Of a stretch of 64,000 bases of DNA, positions 1 through 8,717 are shown piece by piece. Origin of the DNA: Bacteroidia bacterium. GTDB taxonomy: Bacteria > Bacteroidota > Bacteroidia > Bacteroidales > Azobacteroidaceae. The notes beneath the pieces were generated by a model. That model worked only from the letters and a program-made list of their open reading frames with translations, made no database searches and was not told the origin of the DNA. The position numbers were made by a program, and so were the translations under genes. The DNA lies in NCBI GenBank assembly GCA_025996865.1, contig BNTV01000011.1, positions 9,533 to 73,532 on the forward strand, in the 5' to 3' direction. Each line of letters starts with the position of its first letter. Positions within the stretch are counted from its first letter, which is position 1.

Positions 1-981
1 CGCCTGGTAACCATTGGCTTTCGGACGGCTCACCCAGTCGCGGATGCGGTCGGGACGCAATTTATAGAGGTTGGTAATCGCCGAGTAAACATCCCAGCAT
101 TGTTTTTTTACGTCAATATTCGGTTGGGGTTCAAAAACAATCCGGACGGCAAAAATATCGTAGATATCTTCGAAATCTACTTTTTTTGTATTCATTTTGT
201 TCCAAATGGAATAAATGGATTTGACCCTTTTCTGCATTTTGTATTGGAGGCCTAATTCGTCTAATCTCGAATAAAGCGGGGTGGCAAAATTTTCATAAAT
301 CTTTTCAAGATCTTTTGCCGTAGCGTCTAATTTTTGGTTGATTTGCCGGTATTCATCGGGATGTTCGTACCTGAAACTCAGGTCTTCCAATTCGGTTTTT
401 ATGGCGAAAAGTCCGAGCCTGTGCGCCATCGGCGCGTAAAGATACATGGTTTCGCCGGCGATTTTGTACTGTTTTGCGGGAAGAAGGGCGCCCAATGTTC
501 GCATGTTATGCAAGCGGTCGGCGATTTTTATCAGGATTACACGGATATCATCCGACATGGTGAGCAGCAGTTTCCGCATGTTTTCCGCTTGGGCGGAAGC
601 GGCTTCGGCGAAAATACCGCCGGAGATTTTCGTCAGTCCCTCAACGATTTGCGCAATTTTATCCCCGAAGAGATTCCGGATGTCTTCGACCGTATAGTCG
701 GTATCTTCAACGACGTCGTGCAACAGGGCGGAACAAATGGACGTCGAACCAAGTCCTATTTCTTCACTGACAATCAGGGCAACGGCCAAGGGGTGCATGA
801 TGTAAGGTTCGCCCGAACGTCTTTTCACTCCTTTGTGCGCTTGATTGGCAAACATAAAGGCTTTATTGATGATTTCAAATTTTTGCCGGTGATTCGATTG
901 GGAATAGCTTTTGAGCAAGAGTTCAAAAGCGTCCTGAATCATTCTGTCTTCCGCGATTATGTCAGTGCTTACTTCATTCAT
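1..981 (-). CDS. RelA/SpoT-family (p)ppGpp synthetase/hydrolase (C-terminus beyond window)
   Basis: Stringent-response enzyme that makes and/or degrades (p)ppGpp in the cytosol. The frame is open for exactly 327 codons from ATG at 981 to the window edge, so the TGS/ACT C-terminal half is missing. The N-terminus (MNEVSTDIIAEDR) leads into an HD hydrolase domain with the HD signature in ALLHDVVEDTDYT and a following ADRLHNMRTL helix. The synthetase domain begins near the edge, with the conserved ending RDWVSRPKANGYQ. Because the HD motif is intact, a bifunctional Rsh/SpoT type is likely. It is the last visible gene of a minus-strand cluster downstream of mltD and parAB. A 245-residue antisense frame over it is a shadow. 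Confidence 0.93.
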   Translation of the reverse strand, partial: MNEVSTDIIAEDRMIQDAFELLLKSYSQSNHRQKFEIINKAFMFANQAHKGVKRRSGEPYIMHPLAVALIVSEEIGLGSTSICSALLHDVVEDTDYTVEDIRNLFGDKIAQIVEGLTKISGGIFAEAASAQAENMRKLLLTMSDDIRVILIKIADRLHNMRTLGALLPAKQYKIAGETMYLYAPMAHRLGLFAIKTELEDLSFRYEHPDEYRQINQKLDATAKDLEKIYENFATPLYSRLDELGLQYKMQKRVKSIYSIWNKMNTKKVDFEDIYDIFAVRIVFEPQPNIDVKKQCWDVYSAITNLYKLRPDRIRDWVSRPKANGYQA

Positions 982-1008
982 TTTGTTAATATCCTTTCGA
1001 ACAGCGCA

Positions 1009-2331
1009 TTATATTTTAGGCACTCTGATGTATTGCCCTTTTTTCAAAGCCGAACTTTTTGTGTTGTTTAACCTCATCAAATCGTTCGGATCGTAACCCG
1101 GAAATTTTCTGGCAATGGTATAGTAAGATTCTCCGGCTTGGACTTTATATTGAGAAGTGTCATTACTTGATATTTGTTTTACGCCTTTATTTGTGGTTAC
1201 GCCTTTATTTGTAGCTCCGCCTTTATTTGTGGCTCTGCCTTTCATTGCCTGTTGAGTGGCATTATCCACAATCGACCGGTTTTTAAATAGATTTTCTATA
1301 TTGTAACCGGCAATATCATTTTCTTTTTCCACAAACGAGTAAGCATGGTTTGCAGGCAATTTCAAATCACACGGTTTTTCGTTTCCGGGAATAATATCTC
1401 TTTTATATTGCGGATTCAACGCCCGGAGTTCTTCTTTGTCGATATTCAGCACGCCGGAAATTTGGTCAAAGTGCATCAGCTGTGTAACTGTTACGGTATC
1501 AACGACAAAAGGTATTTCGATTTGCGCCGGATAAAGCTGGTGATAAGCATAATAATTCATTACATAATTGGCTGCAATAAAGAGCGGAACGTAAGTCCGG
1601 GTTTCCCTTGGGAGAAATTGGTAAATTTTCCAGAAATCCGCTTTTCCGTTTGCCCGCCGGATGGCTTTATTCACGTTTCCGGCGCCGCAATTATAAGCCG
1701 CAATTACCAAATTCCAGTCGCCGTAAATATCATACAGGTCTTTTAAATGACGACAGGCGGCATCGGTAGATTTCACCGGGTCCCGCCTTTCGTCGATTAA
1801 GCTGTTCACTTTCAATCCGTAATTTTTTCCGGTAGTTAACATAAACTGCCAAAGTCCTGAAGCGCCCTGCCGGGAAAGAGCGACAGGATTCAATGCCGAT
1901 TCTACAACGGTTAAATATTTCAGTTCCATGGGTAAATCATATTTGTCCAAAGTTTCTTCAATCATTGGAAAATAGACAGATTCGATGCCTAACATGTATT
2001 CCACGAGATTCCGGCGACGGTCTGTATATAGCTCGATGCATTGCCGGACTACATTGTTATAGGGAAGTTCCATGATGTTCGGAAGTTTCGACAGCCGTTC
2101 GATATAGGTCGTATCGTCGGCCGGCGTACTGTCCTGATAGCCTTCATGGTTGATTTTAGTGACATAATGTTTTACATACCATGAATTTACCAATTTATCC
2201 AAATTGGCGTCCCAATCTTCGGGAATGGAAAAAGAAATATCATCCGTTTCCGGAGATGGATCCGTTGTAACTTGTGTCTGCGCAGAGATACAAATAAAAA
2301 TAAGCCCTAACAAAACAATTATTCTTCGCAT
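1009..2331 (-). CDS. mltD: MltD-like lytic murein transglycosylase with LysM domain
   Basis: Cleaves the glycan backbone of peptidoglycan in the periplasm, leaving 1,6-anhydro ends. The 440-residue protein starts with a signal peptide (MRRIIVLLGLIFICISAQT). The SLT goose-lysozyme-like domain follows, with the catalytic glutamate at about residue 144 in TVVESALNPVALS and the GASGLWQFM motif right after it. A LysM peptidoglycan-binding domain closes the protein (YKVQAGESYYTIARKFPGYD onward). The linker between them carries a short TNKG repeat (separate entry). It lies 10 bp downstream of the DUF5683 gene, in the order parA-parB-DUF5683-mltD-relA familiar in Bacteroidales, so probably one operon. 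Confidence 0.9.
   Translation of the reverse strand: MRRIIVLLGLIFICISAQTQVTTDPSPETDDISFSIPEDWDANLDKLVNSWYVKHYVTKINHEGYQDSTPADDTTYIERLSKLPNIMELPYNNVVRQCIELYTDRRRNLVEYMLGIESVYFPMIEETLDKYDLPMELKYLTVVESALNPVALSRQGASGLWQFMLTTGKNYGLKVNSLIDERRDPVKSTDAACRHLKDLYDIYGDWNLVIAAYNCGAGNVNKAIRRANGKADFWKIYQFLPRETRTYVPLFIAANYVMNYYAYHQLYPAQIEIPFVVDTVTVTQLMHFDQISGVLNIDKEELRALNPQYKRDIIPGNEKPCDLKLPANHAYSFVEKENDIAGYNIENLFKNRSIVDNATQQAMKGRATNKGGATNKGVTTNKGVKQISSNDTSQYKVQAGESYYTIARKFPGYDPNDLMRLNNTKSSALKKGQYIRVPKI
1183..1236 (-). repeat. 18-bp tandem repeat (3 units) in the mltD linker
   Basis: Three adjacent 18-bp units, each beginning GCCTTTATTTGT on the plus strand, encode repeats of the form (A/T)TNKG(G/V) between the SLT and LysM domains. 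Units differ at a few bases. This looks like slippage in a flexible linker. Confidence 0.8.
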
Positions 2332-2341
2332 GGTTTTCTAA

Positions 2342-3049
2342 TTAAAAAGTGAAACACAGTTGTAGTCCGAAAGTGCGGGAACTGACTGGTGTTTTATCAA
2401 AAAGAACCGGTACAGCCCGCATGCTTAAATCGGGACTCACATCAAAATCAAACAGTTGTGCATCCACGTATGCATCAATAATCCAGACTGCATACACGCC
2501 AACCGTGATGATCCAACTCATATCCCGGTAATATCGGTAATAATCTTTTTTCGCCTTCAAACTCGAGCTGAACTGGTTTTTTTGTTCGGCAGTCCACTCA
2601 TTGATATTATCGGGATAGGAAGGTGGAGTATAATCTTGCCACGATCCTCCCGCGTTCTCTGCTGTTTCCGAAAATTCAACAAATGCTTTTTTATAGCCGT
2701 TATATTGGGAATTGTTCCAAGTAATGGCATAAAAGCATCCGATAAAACTTCCGTACACCAACGGTAACTTCCAGTATTTCCGGTTATAAATCTGTCCCAA
2801 ACCGGGAACAATGGCTGAATACAGGATAGCTCGCGTCGGATCAGGTTTAAAAGCCATCGTATCCACAGGCAAATATACGGAATTTCCTTCAAGAAGCAAA
2901 GTAGAATCGTTTCTCAAAGAATCTGAAAAGGTCAAAAAACCATCCACATTCCGCGCACTGTCGATTTCAATAGGCTGTACATTCTGTGCTTTCATTCCCA
3001 TGGAAAAAAGACAGAACCCTATCATTATCAGGCTACTATATATTTTCAA
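2342..3049 (-). CDS. DUF5683-family membrane protein
   Basis: Function unknown. The 235-residue protein has an N-terminal signal sequence ending near KAQ and then the DUF5683 core: a DPTRAILYSAIVPGLGQIYN motif, a hydrophobic helix (VYGSFIGCFYAITWN) and a second one (DMSWIITVGVYAVWIIDAYV). The C-terminus ends in aromatic FGLQLCFTF, as beta-strand outer-membrane ends often do. No ATG fits the signal peptide start. The frame opens with TTG at 3049 and lacks a strong ribosome site, so the start is less sure than the rest. It lies between parB and mltD, the usual Bacteroidales position for this family. Confidence 0.82.
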   Translation of the reverse strand: MKIYSSLIMIGFCLFSMGMKAQNVQPIEIDSARNVDGFLTFSDSLRNDSTLLLEGNSVYLPVDTMAFKPDPTRAILYSAIVPGLGQIYNRKYWKLPLVYGSFIGCFYAITWNNSQYNGYKKAFVEFSETAENAGGSWQDYTPPSYPDNINEWTAEQKNQFSSSLKAKKDYYRYYRDMSWIITVGVYAVWIIDAYVDAQLFDFDVSPDLSMRAVPVLFDKTPVSSRTFGLQLCFTF

Positions 3050-3082
3050 ATTCTAAAAAATTACCAGTTTCGGACGTCTAAA

Positions 3083-3982
3083 TTACGAATTATTTTTTAT
3101 AGAATCAAATACTTGCATGATTCTTGCTAATTCTTTTTCATCCGAGAAAAGAATACTGATTTTTCCCGTACCTTTTTCGTTGCATGAAAAAGCAACTTTT
3201 GTACCGAAAAAATCCGATAATTGTTTTTTTAATGAGTCAAATTCCCCTGATGATTTTTTGGGAGGACGGTTTGGTGCAGGTTTAGGGATTTCGTTGATCT
3301 CTTGCGGATTATTAATGTTTTTTACAACTTCTTCCGTGTGCCTGACCGAATATCCGTATTCTTTGATTTCCTCGTAAACCATCAGTTGGTCGGAAGGATT
3401 TTCGAGGGAAAGCAAAGATTTGGCGTGTCCCATGTCTATCCTTTTGTTTTTCAATCCCATTTGGATTTCGGCGGGAAGTTTCAGCAGCCGGAGAAAATTA
3501 GCGACGGTGGCTCGTTTTTTTCCGATTCGCTCGCTCAGTTTTTCCTGCGTCAGGTTGTGCGTATCAATTAAGATTTGAAAAGCCAGTGCAATTTCAATGG
3601 GATTCAAATCTTCACGCTGGATATTTTCGATGAGCGCCATTTCCATGATGCTCTCGTCGCTTGCTTTTTTGATGTACGCGGGAACGGAAGTAAGTCCGGC
3701 CATGAGAGAAGCCCGGTAGCGCCGTTCGCCTGAAATAATCTGGTAACGGTCGGCTCTGATTTCGCGCAAGGTAATCGGTTGCACCAATCCCAAGGTTTTG
3801 ATGGAAGTTGCCAATTCTTCCAAGGCTTCTTCGTCAAAGATGGAACGCGGTTGCTCGGGGTTGGCTTCTATTTTGGATAATTCCACTTCATTGATGGATG
3901 ACGAACCGTTTGTGTTAAGGTCGTCCATGGTAATCAATGCGTCTAAGCCTCTTCCCAGAGCGGATTTCGTTTGTTTTGACAT
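3083..3982 (-). CDS. parB: ParB/Spo0J chromosome partitioning protein
   Basis: CTP-dependent DNA clamp that loads at parS sites and works with ParA in chromosome segregation. The 299-residue protein has the classic N-terminus (SALGRGLDALI), the ParB/Srx nucleotide-binding box with NPEQPR and SGERRYRAS, the IENIQREDLNPIE motif and the central KorB-type HTH (LTQEKLSERIGKKRATVANF). A short C-terminal dimerisation region follows a basic Pro-rich linker near residues 235-245. It starts 6 bp after parA, so the two are cotranscribed. I found no parS-like palindrome in the window. Confidence 0.96.
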   Translation of the reverse strand: MSKQTKSALGRGLDALITMDDLNTNGSSSINEVELSKIEANPEQPRSIFDEEALEELATSIKTLGLVQPITLREIRADRYQIISGERRYRASLMAGLTSVPAYIKKASDESIMEMALIENIQREDLNPIEIALAFQILIDTHNLTQEKLSERIGKKRATVANFLRLLKLPAEIQMGLKNKRIDMGHAKSLLSLENPSDQLMVYEEIKEYGYSVRHTEEVVKNINNPQEINEIPKPAPNRPPKKSSGEFDSLKKQLSDFFGTKVAFSCNEKGTGKISILFSDEKELARIMQVFDSIKNNS

Positions 3983-3988
3983 AGTGAA

Positions 3989-4753
3989 TTATTTGTTTTT
4001 TGCGATCAATTCTTTTGCTAATTGGATGTGGTTGTGCGAGCCTTTCGAATCGGCATCGTAGAGCAATACCGGCTGTCCGTAGCTCGGCGCTTCGCTCAAC
4101 TTGATATTCCGTTGGACGACCGTATCGAAAACCATATCTCCGAAATGTTTTTTCACTTCCTCGTAAATCTGATTGGCCAAACGCAGGCGGGAATCGTACA
4201 TCGTCAGCAGGAAACCTTCGATTTCCAATTCGGGATTCAGTTTGGATTTGATGATTTTAATCGTGTTCAACAATTTGGAAATTCCTTCCAAAGCAAAATA
4301 TTCGCACTGCACCGGAATAATTACCGAATCGGCTGCCGTCAAGGCATTTACGGTAATCAAACCCAATGAAGGCGAACAATCAATCAAGACATAATCGTAT
4401 TTATCTTTTACCTTATATAATAGTTCCCGCAACACTTTTTCCCGGTTTTGGAAGCTCAACATTTCGATTTCGGCGCCTACCAAATCAATGTGAGAGGGAA
4501 TGATGTACAAATTAGGCACTTCGGTAGGAAGCACCGCTTCGCAAGGATCTATGTCATCAATTATGCATTCGTAAATTGATTTTTTCAATTCCCGGATATT
4601 GATTCCCAATCCGGAGGAAGCATTCGCCTGAGGATCGGCATCCACTATCAACACCGTTTTGTCCATCGCCGCCAAGGAAGCGCCTAAATTAATTGTAGTG
4701 GTGGTTTTACCCACTCCTCCCTTTTGATTTGCCAAAGCAATTATTTTTCCCAT
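3989..4753 (-). CDS. parA: ParA/Soj chromosome partitioning ATPase
   Basis: Deviant-Walker ATPase that binds the nucleoid and moves ParB-parS complexes. The 254-residue protein opens with the deviant Walker A motif NQKGGVGKTTTTINLG (signature lysine near residue 11, P-loop lysine near 16). It also has the switch I DADPQANAS motif and the DYVLIDCSPSLGLIT Walker B. No extra N-terminal HTH is present, so this is the chromosomal Soj type. On the minus strand a TACTTTTG -7 box lies about 40 bp upstream (plus-strand 4793-4800), but no clear TTTG -33 partner was found. The 143-bp gap to the guanylyltransferase gene makes an own promoter plausible. Confidence 0.96.
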   Translation of the reverse strand: MGKIIALANQKGGVGKTTTTINLGASLAAMDKTVLIVDADPQANASSGLGINIRELKKSIYECIIDDIDPCEAVLPTEVPNLYIIPSHIDLVGAEIEMLSFQNREKVLRELLYKVKDKYDYVLIDCSPSLGLITVNALTAADSVIIPVQCEYFALEGISKLLNTIKIIKSKLNPELEIEGFLLTMYDSRLRLANQIYEEVKKHFGDMVFDTVVQRNIKLSEAPSYGQPVLLYDADSKGSHNHIQLAKELIAKNK

Positions 4754-4896
4754 AAGATTTTAATCGGACATTATGAAATTATTTTTCGGGTACAAAAGTA
4801 GTATTTTATCGGAAAAATAAGTTTGTTTTTCAGGAAAACAGAATGGAGTTGTTGATAACTTGGGGTTTTGGTTGATAACTTTACCCCAATACCACT

Positions 4897-5973
4897 TCAA
4901 AGATATTTCGCCCCAAACTCCATATTCACATCTGCAACAAATTGTTTGATACGTTGTTCGTCCGATTTTTTGCAAATCAAGAGGATGTCGTCCGACTCGG
5001 CGACAATGTAACCGTCCAGTCCTTGTATTACGGCTAATTTATTTTCCGGCAAAGTGATCAGGTTGTTGGCGCTTTCGATAAAAAGCGCTTTGCCTTTCAA
5101 TGCGGCATTCATTTGGTTGTCTTTTTCCGACAAATCATAAAGCGAACCCCAGGTTCCCAAATCCGACCAACCGAAATCGGCCATCAGCATATACACATTA
5201 TCTGCCTTTTCCATGACTCCATAGTCAATGGAAATATTCTGACACATAGGGTATTGCTCTTCGATAAACGCGGCTTCGGAGGAGGTGTTGAATTTATCCA
5301 GTCCCTGGTCGAAACGGGTAGTCATGTCGGGAAGGTGTGCATGGAAAGAATCCAGAATCGTTTGGACATTCCAGATAAATATCCCTGAATTCCAGAAAAA
5401 TTCCCCGCTTTTATAAAACACTTTTGCCAATTCGTAATTGGGTTTTTCGGTGAAAGCCTTCACTTTTTGGATATTATCATCTCCTCCTTCTTCGGTTTGA
5501 ATATAACCGTAGCCTGTTTCGGGACGATTGGGTTTTACGCCCAAAGTAAGCAAAGAAGGAAATTTGCCGACAAAATTCAAACCTTTCTGTATGTTTTTGA
5601 GGAAATTTTGTTCCTGTAAAATAAGGTGATCGGCAGGGGTGACTACGATATTGGCGTTGGGATTTATCGAGTAAATCCGGTATGCCGCATAAGCGATACA
5701 AGGCGCCGTATTCCGGCGGGTAGGTTCCAAAAGCATCTGATTATCGGATATTTCCGGCAATTGCTGTTTCACTAAACCGGCATAATTCCGGTTGGTCGCA
5801 ATATAAATGTTTTCGGTAGGAATGATTTGAGCAAAACGGTCAAAAGTTTGTTGGAGCAAAGAACGTCCGGTTCCGAAAAAATCTAAAAATTGTTTGGGCC
5901 TGTTTTCGCGGCTGAATGGCCAGAAACGGCTACCGATGCCGCCGCCCATGATTACGCAATAGTTGTCTTTCAT
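4897..5973 (-). CDS. Mannose-1-phosphate guanylyltransferase
   Basis: Forms GDP-mannose from mannose-1-phosphate and GTP in the cytosol, feeding surface polysaccharide and fucose precursor synthesis. The protein begins MKDNYCVIMGGGIGSRFWPF, carrying the nucleotidyltransferase signature GGGIGSRFWPFSR with RPKQFLD next. The VTPADHLI segment and the ETGYGYIQ and FTEKP motifs also fit the family. The length of about 358 residues matches the short single-domain type with no isomerase part. I chose ATG at 5973; the frame could be extended to a TTG at 5982. It lies 59 bp downstream of the porE-like gene. A link to mannose use in PUL 1 is possible but not shown. Confidence 0.92.
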   Translation of the reverse strand: MKDNYCVIMGGGIGSRFWPFSRENRPKQFLDFFGTGRSLLQQTFDRFAQIIPTENIYIATNRNYAGLVKQQLPEISDNQMLLEPTRRNTAPCIAYAAYRIYSINPNANIVVTPADHLILQEQNFLKNIQKGLNFVGKFPSLLTLGVKPNRPETGYGYIQTEEGGDDNIQKVKAFTEKPNYELAKVFYKSGEFFWNSGIFIWNVQTILDSFHAHLPDMTTRFDQGLDKFNTSSEAAFIEEQYPMCQNISIDYGVMEKADNVYMLMADFGWSDLGTWGSLYDLSEKDNQMNAALKGKALFIESANNLITLPENKLAVIQGLDGYIVAESDDILLICKKSDEQRIKQFVADVNMEFGAKYL

Positions 5974-6032
5974 AATTATCAAGTTAAAATAAATTTGTTA
6001 CAAATATAAATATTTTTTCCCGGTTTTGCAAC

Positions 6033-8003
6033 TTAAAACAACCGATAATTCGTCCGCAAAACTTTAAATTCCGTTCGGCGGTTGATTTGATCGACTATTT
6101 CCTGCTGGTCGGGTCTTAGCGTTTCGATAAATGCAGCGTCCAAGACTTGTCCTTCGGGAAGAAATTCGTATTTTTTTGCTATATTTTTTGTTACGCTTTT
6201 AGGCATTGTTTTTCCGTAACCGGCGGGCGTCAGGCGTTCTTTTTCGATGCCTCCGGCAATCAGATAATCTATTACCGATTGGGCGCGCCTCAGCGATAAG
6301 CTGTTGTTGTATTCGTCCGTACCTTTCCGGTCGGTATGCGCCGACAGTTCAATGGTTACATTCGGATTGTCTTCAAGCAGGATAATTAGCTGTATCAAAG
6401 CGTCTTTTGAATCGGGACGCAGCGTCGCTTTGTCGAAATCATAGAAAATATTTTCTATCAAAACCGGTTTGGAAATAGATGCTAAATAAAAATCGACGTA
6501 GAAAGTTTGATTTTTTTCTTCGTTGGAAACCGATAAAGTTTGTTTTTGATTCAGGTATCCGGGAGCGCTGCCCATCATCACATAATCCATTCCCGATACG
6601 AGGTCTGCCGTATAAGTCCCGTCCTTCTTGACGGCAATGCGTTGGTCGCTTCCGTCTTTTCCCACCATGCGTACCGTTGCGCCGTCGATAAGTTCTTCGT
6701 CCCTATCCAGCACCCAGCCTTCCACTTTAGCGTGAGTGCCCGGTAATTCAAAGGAATAGATATGATCGGCGCCCCGTGCATCGTTGCGGTTACTGCTGAA
6801 ATAACCTTTTTCGTTGATTCCTTCAAAACAGATACCGAAATCATCGGACATACTGTTGACGGGCGATTTCATATTTTCGACTTTCCATCCGGCGTCTTTT
6901 TTCCCGACGGCTTTGAAAATATCCAGTCCACCCATTCCCGGATGTCCGTTGGACGAAAAATAAAGCGTCGTATCTTCCCGCATGCAGGGAAACATTTCAT
7001 CGCCCGGCGTATTGATGTCGGGACCCAGATTTTCAGGTTTGGCAGTTCCTATTTCATTGAGTGGAATCCGCCAGATATCTTTTCCGCCGTAACCTCCTTT
7101 CACATCCGAGACAAAATATAGATAACCGTCAACGCCCACAGCCGGATGTGCAGCCATCGACATGGTGTCCTTGAAAACCGCTACGCGCTCTCCGGCATTC
7201 CATTGTGCACCCGAACGGGCGGATTTGTAAATATCGGCCGTTTTGGGAATCCCGTCTTCTTCGGCGCAATAGGTGTAATACATGGTTGCACCGTCGGGCG
7301 AGAGCGAGCAAGCGCCTTCGTCGTATTCGGTATTCAAAGCGCTTTCAATATGTTCGGGTTTTTTCCATTGTCCTTTTTCGTCCTGATTGATCACGTAAAA
7401 ATCATTGTTTTTTGTGCCGGTAATGGCGCTTTTCAAATCGCCTGTCGCGTCTTTGCGCGAAGAAGTAAAAATAAGCTGGTCGTATTTTTCTCCCGAAAGC
7501 GCCGGCGAAAATTCTCCATAGCGGGAACTGAATTTTTCCATTTTCTTGATAATGTACCGCGTCGGATTTTTTTTCCATTCTACTGCCCAATCGCAGCCGG
7601 TGATTCCGTTTTTAGCTAAGATAAAATGGGGGAAACTATCGAGAAATGCCGTATATTGTTTTTTTGCATCGGCATAACGTCCTAATTTATGGAGCATTAA
7701 AGCGGAATAAAATACTTTGGAGCTGTCGTCGTAATCATACCGGATGGCATTGTTGTATCCGGTCAGGGCTTTTTGAGTACCCTCAATTTTCCGGTAACAT
7801 TCCGCCATGTGGAAGGCGATGCTTCCCCGCAAATAGGCCTTTTTGTTAGAAGTCTTGGCATAAACTTTACGGTAAACCTGGGCTGCATCGTAATATTCTC
7901 CTTTTTCTTCTTTGGCGACGGCATCGCTTAGCTTGGCCGTTTTGCAGGAAAACAGCGATAAAAATACAACAATTACTAAGAGAAAGGTAAATTGCCTGTT
8001 CAT
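6033..8003 (-). CDS. porE: PorE-like OmpA-family lipoprotein (TPR, PD40 propeller, OmpA)
   Basis: Probable peptidoglycan-anchored component of the type IX secretion machinery. The 656-residue protein has a lipoprotein signal (SLFSCK). Next come TPR-like helices over about residues 25-150, a WD40/PD40 beta-propeller with repeats such as YFSSNGHPGMGGLDIF and FSSNRNDARGADHIYSF, a carboxypeptidase-regulatory-like fold (VEGWVLDRDEELIDGATVRM) and a C-terminal OmpA domain (IELSAHTDRKGTDEYNNSLS, with RRAQ). Domain order and length match Porphyromonas PorE (672 residues). The T9SS sorting domain on the protease at 57777 fits with it. Other OmpA/TPR proteins of Bacteroidetes share this layout, so the name rests on architecture rather than synteny. 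Confidence 0.78.
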   Translation of the reverse strand: MNRQFTFLLVIVVFLSLFSCKTAKLSDAVAKEEKGEYYDAAQVYRKVYAKTSNKKAYLRGSIAFHMAECYRKIEGTQKALTGYNNAIRYDYDDSSKVFYSALMLHKLGRYADAKKQYTAFLDSFPHFILAKNGITGCDWAVEWKKNPTRYIIKKMEKFSSRYGEFSPALSGEKYDQLIFTSSRKDATGDLKSAITGTKNNDFYVINQDEKGQWKKPEHIESALNTEYDEGACSLSPDGATMYYTYCAEEDGIPKTADIYKSARSGAQWNAGERVAVFKDTMSMAAHPAVGVDGYLYFVSDVKGGYGGKDIWRIPLNEIGTAKPENLGPDINTPGDEMFPCMREDTTLYFSSNGHPGMGGLDIFKAVGKKDAGWKVENMKSPVNSMSDDFGICFEGINEKGYFSSNRNDARGADHIYSFELPGTHAKVEGWVLDRDEELIDGATVRMVGKDGSDQRIAVKKDGTYTADLVSGMDYVMMGSAPGYLNQKQTLSVSNEEKNQTFYVDFYLASISKPVLIENIFYDFDKATLRPDSKDALIQLIILLEDNPNVTIELSAHTDRKGTDEYNNSLSLRRAQSVIDYLIAGGIEKERLTPAGYGKTMPKSVTKNIAKKYEFLPEGQVLDAAFIETLRPDQQEIVDQINRRTEFKVLRTNYRLF

Positions 8004-8153
8004 TCTAAACCGGTTTATACGTATTTTAAACTGATTTTTTCAATATTTATTGTAACTTTGCAAACCTACTTCAAAAAAAGCACTCCTAAGAAAAATTAAG
8101 GTAATACGTGCAAAGTTCTTGATTTTACAAGATTAATAAGATTCTCAAGGTTT

Positions 8154-8339
8154 ATGCCACAGCAAAAAACAAATATTGAAACAGCAATTATGCCGTTCAA
8201 AGTGCAGCAGTTGGTAGAGATAATTATGCATAAAAAGCAACTCGATTATGAAGAAGAGAAAAAAACGAAAATGCAAGACAATCCGAAAATTTTGCTGTTT
8301 TTTTCTGGGTGTACGACAAATTTCCCAATTAGTGTTTAA
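8154..8339 (+). pseudogene. Short hypothetical ORF, probably a truncated gene
   Basis: A 61-codon frame. The first 37 residues (with MPFKVQQLVEIIMHKKQLDY) look like the start of a small helical Bacteroidetes hypothetical protein. The rest (after YEEEKKTKM) looks random and ends in a Phe/Cys-rich tail. My reading is that the 5' end of a roughly 75-residue gene was cut and the frame now runs into intergenic DNA. A TAACTTTG -7-like box at 8053-8060 lies about 95 bp upstream with no clear -33. No function can be given. Confidence 0.35.
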
Positions 8340-8348
8340 CGATTATTG

Positions 8349-8524
8349 GTAGATGTCTCCATGCGCCTCCTCGTTCCTCGTCGGCTTAGTCGACATGACG
8401 CGGCTGCAAAAGGGGAAAGGAGGGCTTGCTCTACCCCGGGCTGCGCTTCGCTTGCCGCGGGGTTACCCAAATAGAAGACCTTACGGTCTTCCGGGTTCAG
8501 CACCTCAATTTAATATTTAGCCCC
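8349..8524. repeat. Composite intergenic repeat with hairpins
   Basis: GC-rich block unlike its AT-rich flanks. It starts with AGATGTCTCCATGCGCC and continues to AGTCGACATGACGCGGC, resembling the dispersed repeat at 17405 and the fragment at 23466. A second part (8437-8463) is an imperfect inverted repeat, CCCCGGGC against GCCGCGGGG. Next, 8474-8491 is a perfect hairpin, GAAGACC-TTAC-GGTCTTC. The block ends with a 21-bp sequence (8503-8523) found again at 11094-11114. No gene is seen in it. Confidence 0.65.
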
Positions 8525-8526
8525 CC

Positions 8527-8557
8527 GTTGTAAATCGCACAAAATATACTATCTTTG
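8527..8557 (+). promoter_or_regulatory. Candidate promoter upstream of the antiporter gene
   Basis: A TATCTTTG -7 box at 8550-8557 sits 19 nt after GTTG, close to the Bacteroidetes TTTG/TAnnTTTG form. It would give a leader of about 150 nt. A second candidate, TAACTTTG at 8693-8700 with TTTG at 8666-8669 (spacing 23), lies closer to the start codon. Confidence 0.35.
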
Positions 8558-8717
8558 TACACGTCTAATCCTGATGTCTTCATATAATATTTGTTTTGAG
8601 TTTGTTTCTTGCAAATATATGAAAACTAATTTGGCGAGGTCGATAGCCCCGCCAATTTTTATCCGTTTGTGTGGAATCTGAAAATTTTATGCTAACTTTG
8701 TACTAAATTCAGACCGG

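Noticed and set aside
334..1071. 245-residue plus-strand frame
   Set aside because: Antisense to the RelA/SpoT gene, whose minus-strand translation has clear HD and synthetase motifs.
3083..4753. parS site or replication origin near parAB
   Set aside because: No full TGTTTCACGTGAAACA-like palindrome or DnaA-box cluster seen.
4760..4975. 71-residue minus-strand frame between parA and the guanylyltransferase gene
   Set aside because: Overlaps the guanylyltransferase C-terminus in another frame and has odd composition; no ribosome site.
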